From assembly GCF_028548395.1 (NCBI RefSeq), contig NZ_JAQQLA010000004.1, forward strand, positions 1 through 64,000: a DNA stretch of 64,000 bases, in the 5' to 3' direction. Numbering within the stretch: position 1 is the first letter of the stretch; each line of letters starts with the position of its first letter. Under the pieces are notes generated by a model. The model was not told the origin of the DNA. It ran no database searches and worked only from the letters and a program-made list of their open reading frames with translations. This document shows positions 1 to 7,462 of the stretch, piece after piece. Made by a program: the position numbers and the translations under genes. Source of the DNA: Vogesella indigofera (GTDB lineage Bacteria; Pseudomonadota; Gammaproteobacteria; Burkholderiales; Chromobacteriaceae).

Positions 1-73
1 GTTACCGTTCGACTTGCATGTGTAAAGCATGCCGCCAGCGTTCAATCTGAGCCAGGATCAAACTCTTCAGTTC
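1..73 (-). rRNA. rrs: 16S ribosomal RNA, 5' end only (gene continues beyond position 1)
   Basis: Read on the minus strand, the first bases match the conserved 16S 5' region: GAGTTTGATCCTGGCTCAG followed by the helix-3/4 region and the GCAAGTCGAACG signature. By alignment to the E. coli 16S start, base 1 of the mature RNA falls near position 73, within a few bases. The start of the variable region fits Neisseriales-type betaproteobacteria, but 73 bases are too few to place a genus. The rest of the rrn operon lies to the left of the window. Confidence 0.96.
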
Positions 74-240
74 AATCTCATAGCAATTTTTTGGCACGCA
101 AGTTCAAAGAAACATCGTTCCTAAGAATCATTGCAGTGCAAGTATTTGGCTTGGCCAGACACTTACACCTATCGGTTATTCGTTCTGTTAAAGAGCAGTG
201 CTGAACCGCGTTTCGTTTGCGGCGTCAGCTGAGGAGGCGA
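74..240 (-). other. rrn operon leader region
   Basis: This is the transcribed leader between the rRNA promoter and the 16S 5' end. It carries a boxA antitermination element (minus strand TGCTCTTTAACA at 186-197), where the NusB/NusE antitermination complex is known to load on rRNA operons. No open reading frame here has coding character. Confidence 0.85.
186..197 (-). promoter_or_regulatory. rrn boxA antitermination element
   Basis: The minus strand reads TGCTCTTTAACA, an exact match to the bacterial rRNA boxA core, placed about 110 bases before 16S as usual. Confidence 0.85.
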
Positions 241-269
241 ACTATAGCGAAGCCGACCACCCGCGTCAA
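241..269 (-). promoter_or_regulatory. rRNA operon P1-type sigma-70 promoter
   Basis: On the minus strand the -35 is TTGACG (264-269) and the -10 is TATAGT (241-246), with a spacer of exactly 17 bases. It is followed by a GC-rich discriminator typical of stringently controlled rRNA promoters. The upstream DNA (about 275-325) has A/T tracts that could act as an UP element. Confidence 0.88.
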
Positions 270-346
270 CACCCCAAAGCGGACTTTTTGGTGCAAAACC
301 GACAACCCCTTGATTTTACAGCCACCCCACTGCCAACAAAAATGAA

Positions 347-379
347 AAAGGTTGGCCGCAACGCTTGCGGCCAACCTTT
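347..379 (-). terminator. Inverted pair of the GGTTGGCCGCA repeat; terminator of lrgA-lrgB-sixA
   Basis: Two copies of AAAGGTTGGCCGCAA face each other (347-361 and 365-379), giving a 15-bp perfect stem with a 3-base loop. On the minus strand the hairpin follows the sixA stop codon and is followed by a T-rich tail with two T5 runs. It is a good intrinsic terminator built from the repeat found across this window. Confidence 0.85.
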
Positions 380-407
380 AGCACGAGAATAAAGCGCGAC
401 AATCGTA

Positions 408-869
408 TTAATCGATGCCCAGCATCGCAGGTGTCATCATCGCCTTGAGACGAACTTGCTCGATGCCGTGGCGTTCACGATGGCTAAGCCACCAGATGGC
501 ACCTTTCTTGACGCTCCACAGCAGCGGCTGTTCGCTCATCAATGTGGCGGCGAGACGACCGATGTAGGGTTGATGACCGACCAGCACGATGGTCTTGCCG
601 CTGCGCGGCCAGTCGATGGCCGTCAGCACCTGTTCGACCGAGGCATCCGGGTTCAGCGCCGGCACGACCTCATAACTCTTGGCAAACAGTGCCGCGGTTT
701 GTTGCGAGCGCAGCGCCTCGGAGGCGAGCAGCGCAAAATCATCGGGCAACTGCTTACGCAGCCAAGTTGCCATCGCGCTCGCCTGTTTCTGGCCGCGACG
801 GGTCAGCGCGCGCTGCATGTCGTCAGAGCCTTCCTCGGCTTCGGCATGACGCCACAAGATGAGATCCAT
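408..869 (-). CDS. sixA: Phosphohistidine phosphatase SixA
   Basis: A small histidine-phosphatase-superfamily enzyme of 153 residues, the usual size for SixA, which removes phosphate from phosphohistidine in phosphorelay or PTS proteins such as ArcB HPt or NPr. The N-terminus carries the RHG-type signature as WRHAEAE, with catalytic His8 next to Arg7. A second conserved histidine is at position 99 (GHQPYIG). The start at 869 is preceded by AAGGAAAG. A longer open frame upstream encodes residues with no family resemblance and was trimmed. The gene lies 49 bases after lrgB on the same strand and probably shares its transcript, ending at the hairpin at 347-379. Confidence 0.88.
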   Translation of the reverse strand: MDLILWRHAEAEEGSDDMQRALTRRGQKQASAMATWLRKQLPDDFALLASEALRSQQTAALFAKSYEVVPALNPDASVEQVLTAIDWPRSGKTIVLVGHQPYIGRLAATLMSEQPLLWSVKKGAIWWLSHRERHGIEQVRLKAMMTPAMLGID

Positions 870-918
870 ATCTTTCCTTAGTCTTATTGTTTGGCCGCCA
901 TATGCTGTGCCATGTGTA

Positions 919-1632
919 TTACGACAGCAAGAAATGCACCAACAATGGTGCCACCACCGCGGTGACAAAACCGGTCAGCCCCATTGCCAGACCGGCAAAG
1001 GCGCCGGCAGTTTCAGAGATCTGGAATACGCGAGCGGTACCGATGCCGTGCGCAGCGATGCCGGTGGCGACACCCAGCACCACGTCATCGTTCATGCGCA
1101 ACAGCGTCAGCAGCGGCTTGGCCAGCACCGCACCGATGATGCCAGTGACGATGACAAAGGCGGCAGCCAGGGTGGGGATGCCACCAATGGCCTCGGCCAC
1201 ACCGATCGCAATCGGCGTGGTGGCCGAACGCGGCGCCAGGCTGAGCACGATTTGTGGCGGCATGTCGAAGGCGACGGCAATCAGCACCGCACTGGCCACG
1301 CCAGTGACGCTGCCGACCACGATGCTGCTCAGGATGGCGAAGGCGCTGCGTTTGAGCCGCGCCAGATTGTTGTAGAGCGGAATCGCCAGCGCGACGGTGA
1401 CCGGCCCGAGCAGGAACTGGATAAAGCTGGCGCCACGGAAGTACTCGTCGAAACTCAAGCCCAACGCCAGCAGGCTGACGATCAGCAGTCCGGCACCGAC
1501 CAGTACCGTGTTGGCCAGTGGATGGCCGTGATAGCGGCGACTGACACTCAGCGCGACGCGGTAGGCCAGTAGCGTCAGGAAGATGCCGGTCAGCGGCGAC
1601 TGGCGCAACCATTCATATAGCGTCGGCGTCAT
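919..1632 (-). CDS. LrgB/CidB-family membrane protein
   Basis: A hydrophobic protein of 237 residues with about seven membrane segments, matching the LrgB (YohK) family, the partner of the holin-like LrgA/CidA proteins. It contains the conserved SLAPRSATTPIAIG segment and the later HGIGTARVFQ segment. The family is linked to control of murein hydrolase activity, autolysis, and pyruvate or small-molecule movement in other bacteria. Its substrate here cannot be read from sequence. Its ATG overlaps the lrgA stop by four bases (ATGA), indicating translational coupling. The chosen start at 1632 gives the normal family N-terminus. Confidence 0.87.
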   Translation of the reverse strand: MTPTLYEWLRQSPLTGIFLTLLAYRVALSVSRRYHGHPLANTVLVGAGLLIVSLLALGLSFDEYFRGASFIQFLLGPVTVALAIPLYNNLARLKRSAFAILSSIVVGSVTGVASAVLIAVAFDMPPQIVLSLAPRSATTPIAIGVAEAIGGIPTLAAAFVIVTGIIGAVLAKPLLTLLRMNDDVVLGVATGIAAHGIGTARVFQISETAGAFAGLAMGLTGFVTAVVAPLLVHFLLS

Positions 1633-1988
1633 GACCTGATCTTTCTGCTTTTTTGACGGTGTAACAGCAAGGTCAGCGTCAGCGCGCTGATCAGCAGCGT
1701 TGCCAGCGTCGACAGCAGCAACACCGCCGCCATCGCCAGCGGTCGCTCGGCCAGCAGCGGCCAGAAGGCGAGGATGCCGGCACCGGCGGGAATGAACAGC
1801 AGCGACATGTGCGTCATCAGCCGCGGCACGTTGTGGCGCAGCGTGTCGGGAATGCCCTTGCGCAGGCACAGCGTCAGGAACAGGAACAGCATGCCGAGCA
1901 CGGCACCGGGAATGGGCCAGCCGAGGCTGCGCGCCAGCAACTCGCCGGCAAACTGGTAGCCCAGCAGCCACAGGAAGGTTTCGATCAT
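1629..1988 (-). CDS. LrgA/CidA-family holin-like protein
   Basis: A 119-residue protein with about four predicted membrane helices, matching the LrgA/CidA (YohJ) family. The family motif region PGAVLGMLFLFLTL, between helices one and two, is present. ATG at 1988 is preferred over an in-frame TTG six bases earlier because GTGAG sits six bases before the ATG. The gene heads the lrgA-lrgB-sixA operon and is divergent from ubiC. A single copy of the window-wide repeat sits in the divergent spacer (2011-2023). Confidence 0.85.
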   Translation of the reverse strand: MIETFLWLLGYQFAGELLARSLGWPIPGAVLGMLFLFLTLCLRKGIPDTLRHNVPRLMTHMSLLFIPAGAGILAFWPLLAERPLAMAAVLLLSTLATLLISALTLTLLLHRQKSRKIRS

Positions 1989-2010
1989 CGACAACTCACA
2001 GGGTGGTCAC

Positions 2011-2023
2011 AAGGTTGGCCGCA
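2011..2023 (+). repeat. Single intergenic copy of the AAGGTTGGCCGCA repeat
   Basis: An exact copy of the uptake-sequence-like repeat, in the divergent spacer between lrgA and ubiC. It has no inverted partner nearby. Confidence 0.8.
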
Positions 2024-2051
2024 CGCAACTGCGGCGGGATCGGACGGGTTT

Positions 2052-2060
2052 TGGCATAAT
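2052..2060 (+). promoter_or_regulatory. Putative extended -10 promoter of ubiC-ubiA
   Basis: TGGCATAAT is an extended -10 element (TG-n-CATAAT) with its hexamer at 2055-2060. No convincing -35 is seen. The predicted transcription start falls at about 2066-2068, on or next to the preferred ubiC ATG, so the mRNA may be leaderless. Confidence 0.4.
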
Positions 2061-2067
2061 GCGCCGC

Positions 2068-2598
2068 ATGACGCCTTTTTCTGACTGGTCGGCCCAGTTG
2101 CCGCCAACTTCACCGCTGCTGGCAGAGTGCATCACCGTCAGCGGTTCGCTCACCAACTACCTGATGGCAACCGGCCACGACTTCGCCGTCAGCGTGCTGC
2201 AGCAAGGCAGCGACGCGGTTCATGCCGACGAAACCGCCCTGTTCGAGCTTACCCCAGATAGCCAATTGCATGCCAGACACGTTTGCCTGACGCTGGCCGG
2301 CAAGCCGGTGGTGGTGGCGCGCAGCGTGTGCCTGCCGGAATGCCCGGTGTGGCGCCCTATCCTGGAACGCGGCAGCCGTTCGCTGGGACTGACCCTGTTT
2401 GGCGACCTGCCGCAACTGCGGCGCGGCACGCTGGACTTTGCCGAGCTGCACGCCGGACACCCGCTGTTTGCGCTGGCGCAGGCGCATGATCCCTATGCCA
2501 GCAGCCGCTATCTGGCTCGCCGCTGCCTCTTCGAGCTGGACGGGCAGCGCCTGCTGGTTTGTGAAATCTTCTTGCCGGAACTGGAGCAGTTGCTGTGA
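2068..2598 (+). CDS. ubiC: Chorismate--pyruvate lyase
   Basis: This enzyme splits chorismate into 4-hydroxybenzoate and pyruvate, the first committed step of ubiquinone synthesis, in the cytoplasm. The protein (176 residues) is typical for UbiC and shows the family features GSLTNYL near the N-terminus, the ARSVCLP strand and a C-terminal [21 protein letters not shown] stretch containing the conserved glutamate. The next gene, ubiA, uses the product directly. The start is uncertain: ATG 2059 lies inside the -10 element, so ATG 2068 is preferred. The stop overlaps the ubiA start. Confidence 0.88.
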   Translation: MTPFSDWSAQLPPTSPLLAECITVSGSLTNYLMATGHDFAVSVLQQGSDAVHADETALFELTPDSQLHARHVCLTLAGKPVVVARSVCLPECPVWRPILERGSRSLGLTLFGDLPQLRRGTLDFAELHAGHPLFALAQAHDPYASSRYLARRCLFELDGQRLLVCEIFLPELEQLL

Positions 2599-3470
2599 TG
2601 AGCATGGACTTTATCAAGGAGCGGCTGACGGTCTACGGCCAGCTGATGCGTATCGACAAGCCGATCGGCACCCTGCTGCTGCTGTGGCCGACGCTGTGGG
2701 CACTGTGGATCGCCTCCGCCGGCCAGCCGGACTGGCAGCTGCTGCTGATCTTCACCCTCGGCACCTTTTTGATGCGCTCCGCCGGCTGCGTGATCAACGA
2801 CTTTGCCGACCGCCACATCGACATGCATGTGGCGCGCACCAAACAGCGGCCATTCGCCCGCGGTGCGGTGAGCAGCAAGGAAGCGCTGCTGCTGGCCGCG
2901 CTGCTGGCCCTGCTCAGCCTGCTGCTGATCCTGCCGCTGAACCGGCTGACCCTGCTGCTGTCGCTGCCGGCGGTGTTCCTCGCCGCCAGCTACCCGTTCA
3001 CCAAGCGCTTCTTCCCGCTGCCGCAGGCCTATCTCGGACTGGCCTTCGGCTTCGGCATCCCGATGGCGTTTGCCGCGGTGACCGGCGACGTACCGCTGCT
3101 GGCGTGGCTGCTGTTCCTGGCCAAGGCGCTGTGGACCATAGGCTACGACACCGCCTACGCGATGACCGACAAGCCGGATGACCTGAAGATCGGCATCAAG
3201 ACCTCGGCGATCACCTTTGGCGATCACGACGTGCGTGCGGTGATGCTGTGCCACGCCGCCTTCATCGCGCTGATGACCGGTATCGGCTACAGTCTCGGCC
3301 TCGGCTGGCCGTACTACCTGTCGCTGCTGCTGTCGGTGCTGCTGATCGGGCGCCAGTACCTGGACATCCGCCACCGCGACCGTGCGCTGTGCTTCAAGGC
3401 CTTTCTCGACAACAACCGCGTCGGCGCGGTGATCTTTGCCGGGCTGGTGCTGGCTTACTGCCTGCGCTGA
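2598..3470 (+). CDS. ubiA: 4-hydroxybenzoate octaprenyltransferase
   Basis: An integral membrane prenyltransferase (290 residues, about eight to nine helices) that joins the polyprenyl chain to 4-hydroxybenzoate in ubiquinone synthesis. Both aspartate-rich Mg-diphosphate motifs are present: [12 protein letters not shown] (first) and [13 protein letters not shown] (second). ATG at 2598 overlaps the ubiC TGA (TGATG), so the two are coupled; an alternative ATG lies at 2604. A strong terminator follows at 3491-3523. Confidence 0.93.
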   Translation: MSMDFIKERLTVYGQLMRIDKPIGTLLLLWPTLWALWIASAGQPDWQLLLIFTLGTFLMRSAGCVINDFADRHIDMHVARTKQRPFARGAVSSKEALLLAALLALLSLLLILPLNRLTLLLSLPAVFLAASYPFTKRFFPLPQAYLGLAFGFGIPMAFAAVTGDVPLLAWLLFLAKALWTIGYDTAYAMTDKPDDLKIGIKTSAITFGDHDVRAVMLCHAAFIALMTGIGYSLGLGWPYYLSLLLSVLLIGRQYLDIRHRDRALCFKAFLDNNRVGAVIFAGLVLAYCLR

Positions 3471-3490
3471 AGCGGCACACCGTGACACGC

Positions 3491-3523
3491 AAAGCGGGCA
3501 GCCACTGGCTGCCCGCTTTGTTT
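3491..3523 (+). terminator. Intrinsic terminator after ubiA
   Basis: A 13-bp stem (3491-3503 with 3507-3519) and 3-base loop, followed by GTTTTG, 20 bases after the ubiA stop. Confidence 0.85.
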
Positions 3524-3645
3524 TGCCGCCGCGCCGGCCGGCTGGCGGCCGCATCCAGATTTATCTGTCGTGATTTGTGGTCTAAGTTGAAACAGGTAGC
3601 TGCCTGCCGGCAGACAGCAGATCTTCCCCTCGAAGGAGACGCACC

Positions 3646-3984
3646 ATGATTAACGGTATCTATCACGTCACGGTATCCACCAGCGACGGCCAGCACAGCG
3701 ATGGCCAGTGGGTAATCGACAACCATTCGCTGCAGGGCACCGATGCCACCTCGCGCTATCAGGGGCAATTCCACCTTTCCGGCCAGCACGTGGCGATGCA
3801 GATGAACGTGTCGCGCCACCAGGAAGCAGAGCGCACGCTGTTTGGCCCGGCCATGCAATACCTGCTGTCGCTGAACGGCCACTTCATGAGTGACAGCAAT
3901 GCCTTCAACCTGTCCGGCCCGGTGGCGCACGTGCCGGCCCTGTTTGCCACCATCAGCGGTCACTGGCTGAAGGCACTGGACTGA
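3646..3984 (+). CDS. Small protein resembling the GrlR negative-regulator fold
   Basis: A soluble 112-residue protein with a good ribosome site (GAAGGAG, eight bases before ATG). The opening MINGIYHVTVSTSDG, the repeated glycine/strand pattern (YQGQFHLSG, LSLNGHF, FNLSGPV) and the length resemble GrlR-type small beta-barrel proteins, first known as negative regulators of type III secretion in attaching pathogens. That resemblance is by eye and not firm. No secretion genes are in the window. Its 3' end overlaps the end of the convergent ABC ATPase gene by 32 bases. Confidence 0.75.
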   Translation: MINGIYHVTVSTSDGQHSDGQWVIDNHSLQGTDATSRYQGQFHLSGQHVAMQMNVSRHQEAERTLFGPAMQYLLSLNGHFMSDSNAFNLSGPVAHVPALFATISGHWLKALD

Positions 3985-4660
3985 CGAGCCCGTCCGGCTG
4001 CAGTTGGCCGTCCAGCAGCCGGATCTGGCGCGGACAGCCATCGGCCAGTCGCTGGTCGTGAGTGACGATCAGGAAGGTGGTGCCATCCTCGCGATTGAGC
4101 TCATGCAGCAGCGCAAACACCTCGTTCGCCGTCTGGGTATCGAGATTGCCGGTCGGTTCATCGGCCAGCACCAGCCGCGGGCGATTCATCAGCGCCCGCA
4201 CGATGGCGACGCGCTGCTGCTGCCCGCCCGACAACTGCACCGGCTGCTTGGCGGCATGCTCGGCCAGCCCGACGCGCTGCAACAGCATGGCCGCGCGCTG
4301 CCGGTCCTGCGACGTGACCCGCCCCTGGCCGGCAAACAGCGGCATCATCACGTTTTCCAGCGCCGAGAATGCCGGCAGCAGATGGTGGAACTGGAACACG
4401 AAACCCAGATAGCGATTGCGCAAGGCGGTGCGCGCCGCGTCGTCGAGGCTGGCGGTGGCGGTATCGGCAATGCGCAGCTCACCGGCAGTCGGCGTCTCCA
4501 GCAGCCCCATGATGTTCAGCAGTGTCGACTTGCCGGAGCCGGACGGCCCCAGCAACGCGGCAAACTCGCCTTCCGCCAGCTGCAAGTCGATACCGTGCAG
4601 CACCTCAACCAGCGGCGACTTGCCGCCGCCGTAGCTTTTCTTCACCCTTTCCAGCGTCAT
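3953..4660 (-). CDS. ABC exporter ATPase, LolD/MacB type
   Basis: A 235-residue ATPase with all ABC motifs: Walker A GPSGSGKST, Q-loop VFQFHHLLP, signature LSGGQQQR, Walker B LVLADEPTGNLD and switch His in IVTHD. EPTGNLD is typical of the LolD/MacB/FtsE export subfamily. The gene follows the permease (4665-5879) and the membrane-fusion gene (5876-6922) on the same strand, so the three make one export complex of DevBCA/MacAB layout. ATG 4660 gives the family N-terminus (MTLERVKKSY). The substrate is unknown. The 3' end overlaps a convergent gene. Confidence 0.88.
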   Translation of the reverse strand: MTLERVKKSYGGGKSPLVEVLHGIDLQLAEGEFAALLGPSGSGKSTLLNIMGLLETPTAGELRIADTATASLDDAARTALRNRYLGFVFQFHHLLPAFSALENVMMPLFAGQGRVTSQDRQRAAMLLQRVGLAEHAAKQPVQLSGGQQQRVAIVRALMNRPRLVLADEPTGNLDTQTANEVFALLHELNREDGTTFLIVTHDQRLADGCPRQIRLLDGQLQPDGLVSPVPSASDR

Positions 4661-4664
4661 GATT

Positions 4665-5879
4665 TTAGCCACGGATCGCCACCACCGGGTCCAGTCTGGC
4701 CGCGCGCAGCGCCGGCAGCAGTGCCGCCAGCACCCCGACCAGGGTCGCAATCAGCGCGGTGGTGATGAACAGCTCGCCGTCCAGCACCACCGGAAACAGC
4801 GGGCTGCCGTCCTCGGTCTTAGCCAGCCGGCTGATGCCCTCCGCCATCACCGCCCCCAGCAGCGAGCCGAACAGCGAGCCGAACAGGCCGACGAGCCCCC
4901 CCTGCAGCAGGAACACCGCCAGGATGCGCGACGCCGGCGTGCCCATCGCGCGCAGGATGCCGATCTCGCGCTGACGCTGCACCACCGTCACTACCAGCAC
5001 GCTGGCGATGCCCAGCGCCACGGCAAAGGTGACGAACACGCGGATCATCAGGCTGGAGGCGGTCTGACTTTTCAGCGCCGTCACCAGCTGACCGTTGCTG
5101 GACTGCCAGCTGTCCGCGGTCAGGCCGGTGGCCAGTGCCAGGTTGGCCGCAAGGCTTTCCGCCTCGAACAGGCGCTCGCTCTTGACGTAGATTTCGGTGA
5201 TGTCGCGCTGGAAGCCGAGCAGGTTCTGCGCCTCGCGCAGCGGCAACAGTACCCAGCGCTTGTTGAGGTCCTTGAGGCCGAAATCGAGAATCGCCCCCAC
5301 CGTCATGCTCTGGCTGCCGCCGGTTGCGGTCTGCAGGCGCAAGCGCCCGCCCGGCTGCAGGCCCAGATCCGCAGCCAGCTCCTTGCCGATCAGCGCGGTA
5401 CCGGTCGGCAGCAGCAGGCGCCCGGCTTGCAGCTTGTTGTCCAGCCGCACCACCTGGCTGTAGTCGTCAAGCTCGACCCCCATCAGCACGATGGACTTGC
5501 GCACGCCGCCCTGTTGCGCGACGCCTGGGCCGCTGGCCATCGCCGCCACCGCGCTGACATTGGGCGTGCCGCGCGCCCGTGTCACGATGCCGCTCCAGTT
5601 GGCGATGGTGTTCTCGTGCTGCGTGCGCTTGGCGATGTCGGCCAGCTTGACGCTGCCCGGCACCGTCAGCGGCGCCTGGTTGACGATGTCGGCCGGGCGC
5701 AGCACTACGTGCGCCTGGGTCGACAAGGTACGGTCGATGATGTTGGCCTGCAGGCCGCTGACGATGGCGGTGATGTAGACGATGACGCCGACACCGATGC
5801 TGACCCCGGCCAGGATCAGCGCGGTCTGGAAGCGACCCTCGCGCAGCAGCCGCCACGCCACCGTCCACACGAAGTTCAT
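4665..5879 (-). CDS. ABC exporter permease, FtsX/MacB-LolE type
   Basis: A 404-residue protein with the MacB/FtsX layout: one N-terminal helix (about residues 19-40), a large periplasmic domain (about 45-270), then three C-terminal helices (about 275-395). The end ALLPALRAARLDPVVAIRG is the classic FtsX-family C-terminus. It lies four bases before the ATPase gene and overlaps the upstream adaptor gene by four bases, so the three are translated together. This four-helix type extrudes substrates from periplasm or inner membrane rather than pumping across a pore. Confidence 0.87.
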   Translation of the reverse strand: MNFVWTVAWRLLREGRFQTALILAGVSIGVGVIVYITAIVSGLQANIIDRTLSTQAHVVLRPADIVNQAPLTVPGSVKLADIAKRTQHENTIANWSGIVTRARGTPNVSAVAAMASGPGVAQQGGVRKSIVLMGVELDDYSQVVRLDNKLQAGRLLLPTGTALIGKELAADLGLQPGGRLRLQTATGGSQSMTVGAILDFGLKDLNKRWVLLPLREAQNLLGFQRDITEIYVKSERLFEAESLAANLALATGLTADSWQSSNGQLVTALKSQTASSLMIRVFVTFAVALGIASVLVVTVVQRQREIGILRAMGTPASRILAVFLLQGGLVGLFGSLFGSLLGAVMAEGISRLAKTEDGSPLFPVVLDGELFITTALIATLVGVLAALLPALRAARLDPVVAIRG

Positions 5880-6922
5880 GGCGCCGCCTCCACGATCCGC
5901 ACGCGGCTACTGGCCGCCAGCAACGGAAACGGCGTGACCACCGCCATGCCGGCCCGCAGCCCCCGCAGGATCTGCACCTTGCCTTCCACCACCGCGCTGA
6001 CCTGTACCGGATGCAGCTGCAGGCGCCCGTGCTGCACCAGCGCCACTTGGCCGCGCTTCACCGCATCGGCCGGCAGCAGCAGCACCTGGCGCAAGCGCGC
6101 GGTCTCAATCTCCGCCGACACCGTCATCCCCGGCAGCAGGAAGCCGCCGTCCTCGCCCAGCAGCACCTCCACCTCCAGCGTGCCGCGGTCGTTATCCACC
6201 TGTGCCGCGATGCGGCCAACCTTGCCGGCCACCCGCCGCGCCGGAAAGGCATCGGCCGCGATCAGCGCCGGCTGGCCGCTGGCCAGTTGCGCCAGCTGGC
6301 GTTCGTCGACATCCAGCAGCACGTGTTTCGGGCCGGCGGCGGCAAAGCTGAGTCTGGCGCTGCCGGCGGTGAGCAGGTCGCCGACCTCCACCTCGCGCTC
6401 CAGCAGCACGCCGTCGGCCGGCGCACGGATCTGCGCCTGCGCCAGCCGCGCCTGATACTGCGCCAGCTGTGCCTGCAGCTGCGCCACCCGCAAGCGAGCC
6501 TGATCGCGGCTGCGCTGCTGGCCATCCAGCGCCGCCTGGCTGACAAAGCCCTGGCGGAACAGCGCCAGCTGGCGCTGCAACTGGCGCTCGGCATCGGTCT
6601 GCTGCTGGCCGGCATCCTCCAGCTGGGCGCGGGTCTGCTGCAACTGCGCCAGCAGCTCTTCCGGCTCCAGCTGCAGCAGCACGGTGCCGGCGGTCACCGT
6701 CTGGCCCTTGGCCACCGGCGTCGCCACCACCCGGCCGCCGATGGTGGCGCCAAGCCGGCTCTGATGGCTGGCCTCGACGCGGCCGCTGGTGACCACCGTG
6801 CGCACCACGTCCTGCGCCGCCAGCGTCACCACCGTCACCACCGCCGGCCGCCACCACCAGTAGCCGACAGCCAGCAGCGGCAACAGCAAAAACAGGAACA
6901 GCAGGATTTTGCGGCGCGTCAT
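5876..6922 (-). CDS. Membrane-fusion (HlyD/MacA-type) adaptor protein
   Basis: A 348-residue periplasmic adaptor: a short N-terminal cytoplasmic stretch, a single anchor helix (about residues 5-25), a lipoyl/barrel-sandwich half (VTSGRVEASHQSRLGATIGGRV), a coiled-coil hairpin rich in Gln/Ala/Arg (about residues 90-165), the second lipoyl half (RAPADGVLLEREVEVGD) and beta-barrel domains. It would link the permease at 4665-5879 to an outer-membrane channel. No TolC-like gene is adjacent. The start at 6922 (MTRRKILLFLF) places the anchor at the N-terminus; a longer upstream frame has no family likeness. Confidence 0.87.
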   Translation of the reverse strand: MTRRKILLFLFLLLPLLAVGYWWWRPAVVTVVTLAAQDVVRTVVTSGRVEASHQSRLGATIGGRVVATPVAKGQTVTAGTVLLQLEPEELLAQLQQTRAQLEDAGQQQTDAERQLQRQLALFRQGFVSQAALDGQQRSRDQARLRVAQLQAQLAQYQARLAQAQIRAPADGVLLEREVEVGDLLTAGSARLSFAAAGPKHVLLDVDERQLAQLASGQPALIAADAFPARRVAGKVGRIAAQVDNDRGTLEVEVLLGEDGGFLLPGMTVSAEIETARLRQVLLLPADAVKRGQVALVQHGRLQLHPVQVSAVVEGKVQILRGLRAGMAVVTPFPLLAASSRVRIVEAAP

Positions 6923-6998
6923 GTCAGGTAAACTCGGGGAATAGAGAAAGGTCTGATTCCATTCTACGAAACATCTTGCCCACGGAGCTTTGATCATC

Positions 6999-7331
6999 AT
7001 GAAATTTGCCGACATTCTCGCCACCCTGCCCACCATCGACGGCATTGCCGCGCTGATGCTGCTGGATGCCGCCGGCGAACCGCTGCAACGCCTCGACAAC
7101 AAGCCGGGTACCGCCGGCTCGGTGCGCGTCTATCACGCGCTGGTAAAACGCTTCGGCCACATCGACAAGGCGGCGGCGCGCGAAGGCCTGGCGCTGTACG
7201 CCGAACACACCGACGACGCTCGCGCCCACCCCGGCAAGCACCCCAATATCGACCGTCTGCTGGCGATTACCGAACAGGACGCGCCCGGCCTGCGCGTGCG
7301 CATCGTGCTGGACGACAGCGCCGAGGGCTGA
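6999..7331 (+). CDS. Small conserved protein, DUF2322-like
   Basis: A 110-residue soluble protein. The N-terminal MKFADILATLPTIDGIAALML and the following LDNKPGTAGSVRVYHALVKRFG resemble the DUF2322 family of small proteins in Neisseriales and related bacteria; I recall the family only by pattern. No catalytic motif is evident. The start is ATG 6999, with GGAG eleven bases upstream; a TTG six codon-bases earlier is less likely. A bidirectional terminator follows at once (7346-7375). Confidence 0.75.
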   Translation: MKFADILATLPTIDGIAALMLLDAAGEPLQRLDNKPGTAGSVRVYHALVKRFGHIDKAAAREGLALYAEHTDDARAHPGKHPNIDRLLAITEQDAPGLRVRIVLDDSAEG

Positions 7332-7345
7332 TCCGCTCGGCCGCA

Positions 7346-7375
7346 AAAAAACCCGCCACTGCTGGCGGGTTTTTT
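7346..7375 (+). terminator. Bidirectional intrinsic terminator
   Basis: AAAAAACCCGCCA (7346-7358) pairs with its complement (7363-7375) across a 4-base loop. It has A-tract and T-tract on opposite sides, so it can serve the plus-strand gene ending at 7331 and the minus-strand uraA operon. Confidence 0.88.
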
Positions 7376-7419
7376 CATGGCAACGCGCGGCGGCACTCCC
7401 CCGCGGCGCGTCATGCGCC

Positions 7420-7448
7420 AAGGCTGGCCGCAAGCTGCGGCCAACCCT
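7420..7448 (-). repeat. Imperfect inverted pair of the GGTTGGCCGCA repeat after uraA
   Basis: AAGGCTGGCCGCA (7420-7432) faces TGCGGCCAACCCT (7436-7448) with a 3-base loop. The left copy has one mismatch. It lies 15 bases beyond the uraA stop on the minus strand, in front of the terminator at 7346-7375. Confidence 0.75.
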
Positions 7449-7462
7449 GGCTGTTACAGCCT

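Noticed and set aside
198..392. Short open frame in the rrn leader
   Set aside because: It overlaps the rRNA promoter and the sixA terminator hairpin and has no coding features.
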